A stretch of DNA of 64,000 bases from Burkholderia latens. Its GTDB lineage: Bacteria; Pseudomonadota; Gammaproteobacteria; Burkholderiales; Burkholderiaceae. The position numbers were made by a program, and so were the translations under genes. This document shows, in pieces, positions 50,864-60,173 of the stretch (position 1 is its first letter; every line of letters starts with the position of its first letter). The notes under the pieces are model-generated. The model was given only the letters and a program-made list of their open reading frames with translations. It was not told where the DNA came from and ran no database searches. The stretch is from NCBI RefSeq assembly GCF_902499045.1, contig NZ_CABVPL010000004.1:186001-250000 (forward strand), given 5' to 3'.

Positions 50864-52252
50864 GTGGAAAATATCGATCAGATTGCTGAGATGGATCGAC
50901 GCTCAGTGCTGCACCCGTTCACCTATCTCAAGGACTACGCGACGGGTGCGAGTGATCCGGTTATCGTCGAGACGGGGAATGGTGTGCGCATCAAGGACGC
51001 AACTGGTCGCGAGTATATCGACGGCTTTGCTGGGCTTTATTGCGTCAACATCGGATACGGACGAACCGAAGTGGCGGAGGCCATCGCACGTCAGGCGTAT
51101 AAGCTCGCGTACTACCATAGCTATGCGTCGCATACGACGGAGCAACTGGCGAAGCTTTCGGACCGTCTCGTGAAGATGGCTCCAGGGAAGATGTCGAAGG
51201 TGTTCTATGGACTGTCTGGATCGGATGCCAACGAAACACAGGCAAAACTCGTGTGGTACTACAACAATCTACGCGGCCGGCCGACGAAGAAGAAAATCAT
51301 CGCTCGCGAACGGGGATATCACGGTTGTTCGGTCGTATCGGGGTCGATGACCGGATTGAGTTTCTATCATGACCACATGGATCTTCCCACTTCGCGCATC
51401 CTTCACACGGGTGTTCCGCACCATTACTGGGGGGCGGAGCAGGGGGAAAGCGAGGCGGCCTTCGTGGCACGCCGGGCCGCCGAACTGGAGGCGATGATTC
51501 TGCGTGAAGACCCGGAAACGGTGGGTGCATTCATCGGCGAGCCCGTGCTTGGCACGGGGGGCATCATACCTGCCCCCGATGGCTATTGGCCGGCTATTCA
51601 GGCAGTGCTGAAGAAGTACGACGTGCTCTTGATTGCAGACGAAGTCGTCACCGGTTTTGGGCGCACCGGACAAATGTTCGGTTCGACGCTTTATGGCATC
51701 GAGCCGGATCTGATCACGGTGGCAAAAGGGCTAACTTCAGCCTATGCCCCGTTGTCGGCGAGCATTGTGAGCGAGAAGGTGTATGCAGTCATGGAAGGTG
51801 CGACGTCGAGCGTTGGCAGCTTCTCGCATGGCTACACCTATTCGGGCCATCCAATCAGCGTGGCTGCCGCAAACGCTGTTCTCGACATTGTCGAGGCCGA
51901 AAACATTCCCGCGAAGGCGGCATCCAACGGCGCCTACATGCTCGATCGCTTCAAGGATCGATTTGGCGATTTGCCGTTCGTGGGCGAAGTGCGAGGCGTC
52001 GGTATGCTGGCCGCGATCGAGTTCGTTTCTGATCCAGAAAAGAAGCTGCGTTTCGATCCGGCCTTGAAAGTCGGTGCACGCATTTCGCAGGCAGCGCGCG
52101 ATCGCGGACTGATTGCGCGCGCAATGCCTCACGGCGATATTCTCGGTTTTGCGCCGCCGCTGACGATGACCCGAAGCGAAATCGACGAGATGGTCGACAT
52201 CACCGGGAGGGCTATCGATCAAGTCACGCGCGAGCTGAGCAAATCAAGCTGA
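50864..52252 (+). CDS. Class III (omega) aminotransferase
   Basis: A 462-residue class III PLP aminotransferase. K288 in LITVAKGLTSAYAPLSAS binds PLP, and D259/E260 in LLIADEVVTGFGRTG orient it. LSGSDANETQAKLVWYYNN and GSFSHGYTYSGHPISVAAAN are usual in putrescine/GABA/beta-alanine-pyruvate transaminases. The GTG start has AAAGGA upstream. It lies between an aldehyde dehydrogenase and an amino-acid ABC transporter, so the operon probably turns an imported amine or omega-amino acid into a semialdehyde and then an acid. Confidence 0.93.
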   Translation: MENIDQIAEMDRRSVLHPFTYLKDYATGASDPVIVETGNGVRIKDATGREYIDGFAGLYCVNIGYGRTEVAEAIARQAYKLAYYHSYASHTTEQLAKLSDRLVKMAPGKMSKVFYGLSGSDANETQAKLVWYYNNLRGRPTKKKIIARERGYHGCSVVSGSMTGLSFYHDHMDLPTSRILHTGVPHHYWGAEQGESEAAFVARRAAELEAMILREDPETVGAFIGEPVLGTGGIIPAPDGYWPAIQAVLKKYDVLLIADEVVTGFGRTGQMFGSTLYGIEPDLITVAKGLTSAYAPLSASIVSEKVYAVMEGATSSVGSFSHGYTYSGHPISVAAANAVLDIVEAENIPAKAASNGAYMLDRFKDRFGDLPFVGEVRGVGMLAAIEFVSDPEKKLRFDPALKVGARISQAARDRGLIARAMPHGDILGFAPPLTMTRSEIDEMVDITGRAIDQVTRELSKSS

Positions 52253-52324
52253 CTTTGATAAGTCGCGGGATCAGATTGGAAATTTACCTGACCCAGGATT
52301 CGTTCCATCAACGTGACCTTGAAC

Positions 52325-53092
52325 ATGACAGCCACTCCTATTCTCGAAATCCACGATCTGAAAAAACGCTTCGCAGCAGATCTGGTTCTGAACGGTATCA
52401 ATCTAAAGGTGAAGCAGGGCGAAGTCATTTCTCTGATCGGATCGTCTGGGTCGGGTAAAAGCACACTGCTTCGCTGCATCAATTTTCTCGAGATGCCGAC
52501 TTCCGGATCGATTAGTTTGCGCGGCCAGACCGTCAAGATGGAGGCCGACCGTAAAGGCGTTTTCAGATCGGTCAATTCAGCGGCGATTCCCGAGTTCAGG
52601 AAACAGATCGGTATGGTCTTCCAGAACTTCAATCTCTGGCCACATCGAACCGTGATTCAGAACGTGACCGAAGCGCTGAGATTTGTCAAAAAAATGAGCT
52701 GCGGCGAAGCGGAGGTGATTGCCATGGAAATGTTGGCAAAGGTCGGGATGGCAGAAAAGCGCAACGCCTACCCATCCCAGCTTTCGGGCGGGCAACAGCA
52801 GCGCGTCGCCATCGCTCGATCCTTGGCAATGAAGCCGGGTGTCGTGCTCTTCGACGAACCGACTTCCGCTCTCGATCCGGAACTGGTGGGCGAGGTCCTC
52901 AAGGTCATTCGCAAGCTTGCGGATGAAGGCAATACGATTCTGCTGGTCACCCATGAAATGCGCTTTGCCCGTGAAGTATCGTCCCGAGTGATTTTTCTGC
53001 ATCAGGGGAAGATTGAGGAAGACGATACGCCGGAGGCGATCTTCACCTCTGCAAAATCTGGTCGAGTGCGTAATTTTTTGTCGCAACACTAG
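52325..53092 (+). CDS. Polar amino-acid ABC transporter ATP-binding protein
   Basis: A 255-residue HisP/GlnQ-type ATPase: Walker [11 protein letters not shown]-loop [16 protein letters not shown], signature [15 protein letters not shown], Walker [14 protein letters not shown]-loop LLVTHEM. The ATG at 52325 is preferred over the GTG at 52313. The [20 protein letters not shown] insertion is common in opine/octopine-type (OccP/HisP) ATPases. It energises the permease pair at 54045 and 54761 together with the binding protein at 53153. Confidence 0.93.
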   Translation: MTATPILEIHDLKKRFAADLVLNGINLKVKQGEVISLIGSSGSGKSTLLRCINFLEMPTSGSISLRGQTVKMEADRKGVFRSVNSAAIPEFRKQIGMVFQNFNLWPHRTVIQNVTEALRFVKKMSCGEAEVIAMEMLAKVGMAEKRNAYPSQLSGGQQQRVAIARSLAMKPGVVLFDEPTSALDPELVGEVLKVIRKLADEGNTILLVTHEMRFAREVSSRVIFLHQGKIEEDDTPEAIFTSAKSGRVRNFLSQH

Positions 53093-53152
53093 CCGCTAAT
53101 CTGATTGGCCTGGTGAATATTAAAACGTTGATCACTGTTTGGAGAAAACTGT

Positions 53153-53959
53153 ATGAAATGGTCTTTTCTCTCGCTCCTTATGGGCGCCGCAGTATTGGTC
53201 TCGACTTATGCCCCTGCTCAGGCAGCTACCTTGTCAGTCGGGACAGAGGGCGACGCACCTCCCTTCAGCATGGCTGATGCCAGTGGTAACGTAACCGGTT
53301 ATGACGCCGACGTCGCGAGTGCGATCTGCACTGAATTGAAAATGCAGTGCAAATTCGTTGTCCAGTCCTTCAATACGCTGATTCCCTCGCTTTCGGCGGG
53401 TGAATTCGACGTGGTCATCTCAGGGTTGGGAATAACGGACGCGCGCAAGAAGCAGATCGACTTTTCGATTCCCTATGCGGGCGTCACGAAGTACTTCGCG
53501 GTCAAAAAGGGTTCGCCCCTCCTGCAGGCAACGTCGCTCGACGCGATAGGAAAAGCGCTCGACGGAAAATCCGTGGGCGTCGTCAATGGCACGACCTACG
53601 CGAAGTATGTGGCTAAACACTTCGCCAATGCCGACATCAAATCCTACGACTCGGTGAATCAGATGGTAAGCGACCTGAAAAGCGGCAGGCTCTATGCAGC
53701 GTTCAGTGATTCCCCGACGTGGGCCGACGTGATGAAGACTCCGAGCGGCGCGGCGATTACGCGTGTCCCTGTTGCTGTCAGGCAGAAAGAAGATCCTGAA
53801 ATTCTCGGCACGGGGATGGGTGTTGGAATCCGGAAGGGCAATGCTGAGTTCAAGAAGCGCGTGGACACTGCGCTGTGCACGTTGATCAAGGATGGCACGA
53901 TGAAGAAAATCAGCATCAAATGGTTTCAGGAAGATTACACGATCCCGTGTGCGCCTTGA
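53153..53959 (+). CDS. Polar amino-acid ABC transporter substrate-binding protein
   Basis: A 268-residue periplasmic family-3 binding protein. The signal peptide is about MKWSFLSLLMGAAVLVSTYA ending PAQA. The mature protein begins ATLSVGTEGDAPPFSMADAS; GYDADVASAICTELKMQCKF and the RKKQIDFSIPYA segment are typical of lysine/arginine/ornithine- and opine-type binders. Two cysteines near the C-terminus (ALCTLIKDG, TIPCAP) could form a disulfide. It is the second gene of a four-gene transporter operon. Confidence 0.92.
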   Translation: MKWSFLSLLMGAAVLVSTYAPAQAATLSVGTEGDAPPFSMADASGNVTGYDADVASAICTELKMQCKFVVQSFNTLIPSLSAGEFDVVISGLGITDARKKQIDFSIPYAGVTKYFAVKKGSPLLQATSLDAIGKALDGKSVGVVNGTTYAKYVAKHFANADIKSYDSVNQMVSDLKSGRLYAAFSDSPTWADVMKTPSGAAITRVPVAVRQKEDPEILGTGMGVGIRKGNAEFKKRVDTALCTLIKDGTMKKISIKWFQEDYTIPCAP

Positions 53960-54044
53960 CGTTTAAAGCAAACCGGACTCGCGGGTGTGATCTATTGGTT
54001 CCGCCTGCATACGATCAATAAAAGTTTGGACGTGACCCGCCGCG

Positions 54045-54761
54045 ATGCTGATCGAAACCCTAAAGTTGCTGACTCAACAAGGCTGGCTGACATCGATTCT
54101 CAAGGGCAGTATTGTCACCATCCTTCTTGGACTACTGGGCATGCTGATCGGCATCGCCATAGCGGTACCACTCGCAATTGCCCGATGGCGAAGGATTCCG
54201 ATTCTGTCTCCTGGGGTCGATGCTTTCACTGGAGTGATTCGCAGCATTCCAGGGCTACTGGTAATTTATTTACTGTTTTTCGGTTCGGTTGAAACAGTAG
54301 ATCGAATTGGCGCCTTTTTTGGCTTTCGAGACGAATTGCGTTCAGCCTACAGCTTTATCATGGGAACACTGTCGATTGCTGCGATTTCAGCCGCCTATTC
54401 GATCGAGGTACTGCGAGGAGCGCTGCAGGCAATTGCACCCGGGGCTATCGAGGCAGCGCGAGCGCTCGGCTTTTCTCGCCTGACGACCTATCGGCGTGTG
54501 ATCGCACCACTCATGTTCCGTTATGCACTGAGCGGCCTGAACAATGTTTGGCAGATGACCATAAAGGACACGTCTCTGGTTTCTGTCGTGGGTTTGCAGG
54601 AGCTCATGCGGATCTCGGCGATTGCAGCGGGTATTACGCACAGTCCGCTCTTGTTTTACATGATCGCCGGCTTTGTTTTCCTGTTCATTACCTGGACGAG
54701 CCAACGAGCGTTCGCTTTTCTCGAGCGAAGCCTGAACCGTGGATTTGTAGGAGGTAGGTGA
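54045..54761 (+). CDS. Polar amino-acid ABC transporter permease 1
   Basis: A 238-residue, five-helix inner-membrane permease of the His/Glu/Gln/Arg/opine type. The EAA loop is EVLRGALQAIAPGAIEAARA followed by LGFSRLTTYRRVIAPLMFR. It is coupled to the second permease by a one-base overlap (TGATG). The two permeases form the heterodimeric channel. Confidence 0.92.
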   Translation: MLIETLKLLTQQGWLTSILKGSIVTILLGLLGMLIGIAIAVPLAIARWRRIPILSPGVDAFTGVIRSIPGLLVIYLLFFGSVETVDRIGAFFGFRDELRSAYSFIMGTLSIAAISAAYSIEVLRGALQAIAPGAIEAARALGFSRLTTYRRVIAPLMFRYALSGLNNVWQMTIKDTSLVSVVGLQELMRISAIAAGITHSPLLFYMIAGFVFLFITWTSQRAFAFLERSLNRGFVGGR

Positions 54762-55465
54762 TGGATGAACTGATTGCCATGTCCTTGCCCTTGCTGTTTC
54801 AGGGAGCAAAGGTCACCTTGATGATTGGCCTGGCTGGCGTCGTTGCCGGCTTTCCCCTCGGGGTGCTGCTTGCGCTTTTGCGGATCGGTCCTCGGCGCAT
54901 GCTTGCGGCATTGGGCGACGCATACAGCGCATTTTTTCGCGGCACGCCGATGCTCGTCCAGATCTTTATCATCTACTATGGCTTCGGTCAGGTGCAGTTC
55001 GTGCAAGATACGACTGTCCTGTGGTGGCTATTCGGTGACAGCCTGCACTGCGCGATGATGACAGTGCTTCTGAATACCGTGGCATATACCTCGGAGATTT
55101 TCCGCGGTGCATTTCTCGCGGTGCCCAAGGGGGCAATGGAAGCCGCCCTCGCATCCGGCATGTCGCCTGGCACTGTCTTGCGTCGGATCATGTATCCGCT
55201 TGCGCTACGCCAGGCGCTTCCGGCATACGGCAATGAGGTGGCCATTGTGATCAAGGAGTCCAGTCTGGCGTCGACCATTACAGTACTGGAAATCACGGGG
55301 CAGGCGAAACGCCTGATGAGCGAGACCTTCGCCATTATCGAAATCTTCGCGATAGCCTCGGCGTTGTACCTGCTGATTAATTTTTTCGCGCTGCTTGCGG
55401 TACGACTTGTCGAGCGACAGCTTTCAAACAGCGATGCAACGGCGCACCGACCCGCAATAATTTGA
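54761..55465 (+). CDS. Polar amino-acid ABC transporter permease 2
   Basis: A 234-residue partner permease. EIFRGAFLAVPKGAMEAALA and SGMSPGTVLRRIMYPLALRQ form the EAA loop that docks on the ATPase, and YSAFFRGTPMLVQIFIIYYG is a family hallmark. The ATG at 54761 has TAGGAGG just upstream. It is the last gene of the operon, convergent with the AsnC regulator 71 bases on. Confidence 0.92.
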   Translation: MDELIAMSLPLLFQGAKVTLMIGLAGVVAGFPLGVLLALLRIGPRRMLAALGDAYSAFFRGTPMLVQIFIIYYGFGQVQFVQDTTVLWWLFGDSLHCAMMTVLLNTVAYTSEIFRGAFLAVPKGAMEAALASGMSPGTVLRRIMYPLALRQALPAYGNEVAIVIKESSLASTITVLEITGQAKRLMSETFAIIEIFAIASALYLLINFFALLAVRLVERQLSNSDATAHRPAII

Positions 55466-55536
55466 GCGCGAAGTCAGTTCGCGACGTGGCGTGGCAGGCG
55501 CCTCAGCAATCTGGAACGCTGGGGAGCGCTTCGCCA

Positions 55537-56019
55537 CTATTCATCGACGATGTCGGAAAAGTCGATTGGCACGGAGAAGCCGACCTTGACCCGATCCATG
55601 ATCACCATGGTTTTGAATCCCTTGATATCGGGATTTTCATAGAAGAATTTGCGCGTGAACTGCTCATAGTCCTCCATGCTTCGGGCCGTGACGATCAGGA
55701 GAAAGTCGGAATCGCCGGTCACGTAAAATCCGTTCATGACCTCGGGGGTCTGCCGGATCGACTGCTTGAAGCGATCGACAATGTCCGCTCTTTCCCGCTC
55801 CAGCGTTACCATCACCACGATCGAAATGGGTCTGCCCACGGCCTTGGGTTGAACAATCGACACATCCGCTTCAATCACGCCGTCCGCGCGAAGTCTCTTG
55901 AGGCGACGCTGCACGGCCGTCGGCGATAACCCGGCTGCGTTGCCGATTTCCTCGGACGTCAGGCGATTATTGTGCTGGAGTAGGCTGAGTATGTTGGCGT
56001 CGATGCGGTCGATAGACAT
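55537..56019 (-). CDS. Lrp/AsnC-family transcriptional regulator
   Basis: A 160-residue Lrp/AsnC protein. The N-terminal helix-turn-helix is LLQHNNRLTSEEIGNAAGLS with PTAVQRRLKRLRADGVIEAD, and the ligand-binding RAM domain has YVTGDSDFLLIVTARSMEDY and ENPDIKGFKTMVIMDRVK. The start at 56019 fits the domain; longer frames add an unrelated tail. It is placed between the aminotransferase/ABC operon and the thrBC pair and is a good candidate to regulate one or both by an amino acid. Confidence 0.93.
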   Translation of the reverse strand: MSIDRIDANILSLLQHNNRLTSEEIGNAAGLSPTAVQRRLKRLRADGVIEADVSIVQPKAVGRPISIVVMVTLERERADIVDRFKQSIRQTPEVMNGFYVTGDSDFLLIVTARSMEDYEQFTRKFFYENPDIKGFKTMVIMDRVKVGFSVPIDFSDIVDE

Positions 56020-56175
56020 CTGTCTTGGCCTTCGGAAAGCGGGAATTCGACCGGGTCCGGTCATTTTGTCGAGTGTGCATTCACCGAAAAGCAAATGGAC
56101 ACGCACAACAGAGGCTTGCGTACTTGACTGCGAAAGTCACATCGGCATCTCGTCGTTGAGCCGTCGCCTCCGCTA

Positions 56176-57153
56176 TCAAAACGCCGACGCGCGGCGGTGA
56201 TGGCAGAGGACACGAAAGAAGTGCTCTGGATCATGCGCGTGGAGCAGCGCAGAATCGCGGGGGAAATGCAGGTCCACCAAGCGCGATAGCCAGAACCGCA
56301 ATGCCGCTCCTCGGAGCACTGCGAGCAAGTAATGCCGCTCCAGCGATGTCAAAGGGCGGACGCGCTCGTACGCTTCGACGAACGCACGGGACAAGGCGGG
56401 CAGCAGTGCCCCGGACCGGAGATCGATACACCAGTCGTTCAGGCACACCGCCACGTCGAATATCACTACGTCGGTTCCCGCGAAGTAAAAGTCGAAGAAA
56501 CCCGTCAGCTTCTCGGCCCCTGTTGCATGGCCGGTCTCTGCCGCACGCGCGAACAAGACGTTATCGCGGAAAAGATCACCGTGTACGGGGCCTCGAGGTA
56601 GTCCCCGGTAATGACTATCATTGGCCAGCGCGCGCTGGAATTGCAGCTCGTCGAGAAGAACGTCGCGTCTTTCGTCGTCAAGCAACGGTGCGATCCGATC
56701 AGCGGCCCAGAACCACCAGTCATAGCCTCGCGAGGGGATTTGCTCCATTGAGAAGTCGTGACCGGCTTGATGCATACGCGCCAGCATCTCGCCGACCTGA
56801 TCACAATGTTGCCGCTCCGGGTCGAGGCAATGCCGCCCATCCAGTTTGGTCACGAGACAAGCGGGTTTCCCGTTCAGTTCGAACACGATACGACCGTCGT
56901 CATCGGCCCTTGGCTCCGGTACGGGAATTCCCTTTCGTGCCAAGTGCTGCATCCAAAGCAGGCTGAACGACAACTGCGTATCGCCCAGGCGCTCGAACAG
57001 CGTGAGCACGAATTCACCGGCGCGCGTCGTCAGAAAATAGTTGGTGTTTTCGATTCCGCTTGGAATACCGCGCAGCGATATCACCTCTCCCAGTGCCAGC
57101 GGCGCGATGAAAGCTGAAGCTTCTTCCTCGGAGACCGGAGTGAATACAGCCAT
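56176..57153 (-). CDS. thrB: Homoserine kinase (ThrB, proteobacterial APH-fold type)
   Basis: A 325-residue kinase of the aminoglycoside-phosphotransferase fold, the ThrB type found in Pseudomonas and Burkholderia rather than the GHMP type. MAVFTPVSEEEASAFIAPLA, GIENTNYFLTTRAGEFVLTL, the catalytic loop GPVHGDLFRDNVLF and the metal site FFDFYFAGTDVVIFD are all present. It phosphorylates homoserine or a close hydroxy-amine. GAGAGGG precedes the ATG. It lies 29 bases after thrC and in a catabolic region away from hom, so it looks like an accessory copy. Confidence 0.88.
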   Translation of the reverse strand: MAVFTPVSEEEASAFIAPLALGEVISLRGIPSGIENTNYFLTTRAGEFVLTLFERLGDTQLSFSLLWMQHLARKGIPVPEPRADDDGRIVFELNGKPACLVTKLDGRHCLDPERQHCDQVGEMLARMHQAGHDFSMEQIPSRGYDWWFWAADRIAPLLDDERRDVLLDELQFQRALANDSHYRGLPRGPVHGDLFRDNVLFARAAETGHATGAEKLTGFFDFYFAGTDVVIFDVAVCLNDWCIDLRSGALLPALSRAFVEAYERVRPLTSLERHYLLAVLRGAALRFWLSRLVDLHFPRDSALLHAHDPEHFFRVLCHHRRASAF

Positions 57154-57182
57154 GGCAACCCTCTCTCAACGGATCAACGGCC

Positions 57183-58595
57183 TCAGGCGTTCCAATGCCG
57201 GGCGATGAATGCCATCACCTCGTCGGCCGACGGCGCGATGACCTCACAGCGCCGGGGGCGTCGTTCGAGGTCGGCCACCGCTGCCGGCCGCGGCACGGTT
57301 TGGCCGATCGCCTCGTGAATGATGTCTGCGAATTTCAGCGGCAATGCGGTCTCCAGCACTACCGTGCGAATGCCCGGCCGAAGATGTTCGCGCGCAACTT
57401 TGACGCCGTCGGCGGTGTGCGGGTCGATAATGGTGCGATGGTGTTCCCAGGTCTCGGCGATGGTGCGCAGCCTGTCCGCATGCGTACTCTTGCCCGACAC
57501 AAAACCGTAGCTGGAAATGCGCGATGTCTCTTCTGCGGTGAGCGTGAACTGGCTACGCTGCGCAAGCGCCGTGCCGAACAACTGCGCGACACGTTGAGCA
57601 TCCCGGCCCAGCAGGTCGAATACGAAGCGTTCAAAGTTCGATGCTTTTGAAATGTCCATCGACGGGCTGGACGTCACCATTGTTTCGCTGCTCGCGCGAA
57701 CACGGTATCGGCCGGTCTTGAAGAATTCGTCGAGCACATCGTTCTCATTGGTCGCCAACACCAGCTTATCGATGGGCAGGCCCATCATGCGGGCGACGTG
57801 GCCGGCGCAGATGTTGCCGAAATTGCCGGACGGGACGCAGAACGAGACGCGATCGCTGTTCTCATTCGTTGCCTGGAAATAGCCGGCAAAGTAATAGACG
57901 ACCTGCGCGAGCAGGCGCGCCCAGTTGATCGAATTCACCGTGCCGATGCTGTATTGCCGTTTGAAGGCCAGATCGGCGGAAACCGCCTTGACGATGTCCT
58001 GACACGTGTCGAAGCTGCCCTCGATCGCGAGGTTGTGGACGTTCTCGTCCTGCAGGCTGAACATCTGCGCCTGCTGGAACGGACTCATGCGGCCATGAGG
58101 GCTCAACATGAACACTCGGACATTGCGTTTGCCGCGCATCGCGTATTCCGCCGCGCTGCCGGTGTCGCCGGAGGTCGCGCCGAGGATATTGAGCTGCACG
58201 CCGCGACGCCCCAGCTCGGATTCGAACAGGTTTCCGAGAAGCTGCATTGCCATGTCCTTGAAGGCGAACGTCGGGCCATTGGACAGGTTCAGCAAGGCGA
58301 TCGAGTCGTCGAGCGTGCGCAAAGGAACGATCTGCGCCGAGCCGAAGACTTCCGGAGTGTAGGTGCGGCCGATGATGGCACGTAGTTCGTCGGCCGGAAT
58401 ATCGTCGATATACAGCGAGAGAATCTCGAAGGCGAGTTCGACATACGTCAAGTCGCGCCAACGCCGGAGCGTTGCGTCATCGACCTTGGGGTAGGCGGCG
58501 GGCACGTATAGGCCACCGTCCGGTGCCAACCCTTCCATCAGGACCTCGGAAAACCGCCGATCGGCGCTGGCGCCTCGGGTCGAGACGTACCTCAT
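57183..58595 (-). CDS. thrC: Threonine synthase paralogue
   Basis: A 470-residue PLP enzyme of threonine synthase type, which converts O-phosphohomoserine to threonine. The PLP lysine is in NGPTFAFKDMAMQLLGNLFE, and ATSGDTGSAAEYAM is the phosphate/PLP loop. MRYVSTRGASADRRFSEVLM at the start and CVPSGNFGNICAGHVARMMG are canonical. AGGAG lies before the ATG at 58595. It precedes thrB in a two-gene unit. The position between two oxidase/ABC modules suggests it handles a phosphorylated hydroxy-amino acid from catabolism, or raises threonine supply; both are inference. Confidence 0.91.
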   Translation of the reverse strand: MRYVSTRGASADRRFSEVLMEGLAPDGGLYVPAAYPKVDDATLRRWRDLTYVELAFEILSLYIDDIPADELRAIIGRTYTPEVFGSAQIVPLRTLDDSIALLNLSNGPTFAFKDMAMQLLGNLFESELGRRGVQLNILGATSGDTGSAAEYAMRGKRNVRVFMLSPHGRMSPFQQAQMFSLQDENVHNLAIEGSFDTCQDIVKAVSADLAFKRQYSIGTVNSINWARLLAQVVYYFAGYFQATNENSDRVSFCVPSGNFGNICAGHVARMMGLPIDKLVLATNENDVLDEFFKTGRYRVRASSETMVTSSPSMDISKASNFERFVFDLLGRDAQRVAQLFGTALAQRSQFTLTAEETSRISSYGFVSGKSTHADRLRTIAETWEHHRTIIDPHTADGVKVAREHLRPGIRTVVLETALPLKFADIIHEAIGQTVPRPAAVADLERRPRRCEVIAPSADEVMAFIARHWNA

Positions 58596-58808
58596 GACAT
58601 CGCTCCTGTTAATAGATTTCAATAAAACGGAAACGCTTTACAGCGGGATGTGGCAGTTGTATTCAACAACCGTCGAGGCCCCGCCAAAATGGTCATGCGC
58701 GCGCTTGATGAGGGCCGTGCGAGAACGCTCGACATGGCGAAGGGCGGGTCCGTCGCACCCGCCGCGAGTCGTAAGCGACTAACGGAACAGTGCCAACAAC
58801 ATGCGCTG
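58596..58808. promoter_or_regulatory. Gap upstream of thrC
   Basis: A 213-base gap between the oxidase stop and the thrC start on the same strand. It is long enough for an own thrC promoter. No gene or clear operator is visible. Confidence 0.35.
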
Positions 58809-60137
58809 TCACATCATTTCCGGAATCTTGATGGACGTGCCGTCCGTGAAACGGCTCAATCGGTAAGGAGAAACATCCATCAAGGGTTTCGCGCCCGTGA
58901 CCATATCGGCAACCAGTTCTCCAGCCGCCGGGCCCAACGCGAACCCATGACCGCTGAATCCGGTGGCGACGTAGAATCCCGGAAGTGTCGCGATATCGGA
59001 GATGATGGGAATGAGGTCGGGCGTCGTGTCGATCGCCCCGGCCCAAGCATGCACCACCCGCAGGTCGCCCAACTGTGGGATAGCGCGCTTGACGTTGTCC
59101 AAAGCAACTTTCACGAACTCGAGATCGGGCTTGGGGTCGAGCACACGGCAGCGTTCAAACGGAGAGGTCTGGTCGAATTGCCAAGTTGCCGATGCCTCGG
59201 GACCTTCGAACCAGGGCGTTGCAAGGCGGTACTTGAGCTTCTTGCCAATGTCGTTCCGATAATTGCGGTAATACCGCAACGCGTGTTTCAGGCCAAGCGG
59301 CGCCAAGTCGATGCGCCCAAAACCCGGAACAGCCAGCGTATATCCGCCATCCAGGCGGCGACGAAGTGCAAACCCGGGACCGCTGAAGCAACCGTTGACC
59401 ACGTTTGCTGCGACGGACGTACGCATAGCCGTTCCAATGACGTTGACGGCTGGGAGGTCGATTTCGTGACGCCTGCAAAAGCGTGAACTCCACGCACCTC
59501 CGGCGCATACCACCGTGCTCGCCTTGATCAGGCCGCGCTCTGTCCACACACCGCTAACGCGCCCTGCACTGAGTTCCAAACCACGTGCCGCGCAATTTTG
59601 ATAGAGCAGGGCACCCCGGCGCTTCGCGCCCTCGGCAAGGGCCGGGGCTGCACGCGAAGGCTCAGCGCGGCCGTCGTCGGGCGACCAAACCCCACCAGCG
59701 TACCGAGGACCGCCCTGGGGCGCACGGCTGTTGACCTCGCTCGAACTGAGCATATGACTGACAAACCCGATCTCGCGCGCTTGCCTGCACCAGGCTTCCC
59801 ATTGAGCGATGGCTTTTGCGTCGTCGCTGACATAAAAAATACCTTCGCGGCGAAAGCCCGGGTCGATCTGAATTTCGTCTCGCAATTCACTCCAGCGACG
59901 AAGGCTGCGCATCGCAAGAGGCAGTTCGAAGATGTCGCGGTTCTGCTGGCGCACCCAGCCCCAGTTGCGCCCGGATTGCTCCCCGCCCACGATGCCTTTG
60001 TCGACCAGTGCGACAGAGACACCGCGTCGCGCCAATTCGTACGCGGTGGATGTCCCGATGATCCCGGCGCCGATCACAACCACCTCGGCTGCACCCGTAA
60101 ATTCAGGGGTGTCGTACACCTCTTCGATTCTAAGCAT
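58809..60137 (-). CDS. FAD-dependent amine/amino-acid oxidoreductase (DAO family), second paralogue
   Basis: A 442-residue DAO-family flavoprotein, a paralogue of the one at 47004. VVVIGAGIIGTSTAYELARR is the FAD fold, EQSGRNWGWVRQQNRD matches the other copy, and the C-terminal AWAGAIDTTPDLIPIISDIA and YVATGFSGHGFALGPAAGEL are shared. The end PYRLSRFTDGTSI is also like its paralogue. It is the last gene of an operon with an aldehyde dehydrogenase and a complete polar amino-acid ABC transporter, so it likely oxidises the imported compound. Confidence 0.91.
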   Translation of the reverse strand: MLRIEEVYDTPEFTGAAEVVVIGAGIIGTSTAYELARRGVSVALVDKGIVGGEQSGRNWGWVRQQNRDIFELPLAMRSLRRWSELRDEIQIDPGFRREGIFYVSDDAKAIAQWEAWCRQAREIGFVSHMLSSSEVNSRAPQGGPRYAGGVWSPDDGRAEPSRAAPALAEGAKRRGALLYQNCAARGLELSAGRVSGVWTERGLIKASTVVCAGGAWSSRFCRRHEIDLPAVNVIGTAMRTSVAANVVNGCFSGPGFALRRRLDGGYTLAVPGFGRIDLAPLGLKHALRYYRNYRNDIGKKLKYRLATPWFEGPEASATWQFDQTSPFERCRVLDPKPDLEFVKVALDNVKRAIPQLGDLRVVHAWAGAIDTTPDLIPIISDIATLPGFYVATGFSGHGFALGPAAGELVADMVTGAKPLMDVSPYRLSRFTDGTSIKIPEMM

Positions 60138-60173
60138 CACAAACTTCCATCGTTCGATTGACAGCGTACCCGT

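Noticed and set aside
56176-57153. Kinase as hydroxylysine kinase paired with a class III phospho-lyase
   Set aside because: The N-terminus and catalytic loop match proteobacterial ThrB closely, and it is paired with threonine synthase; the class III enzyme at 50864 has ordinary omega-aminotransferase motifs.
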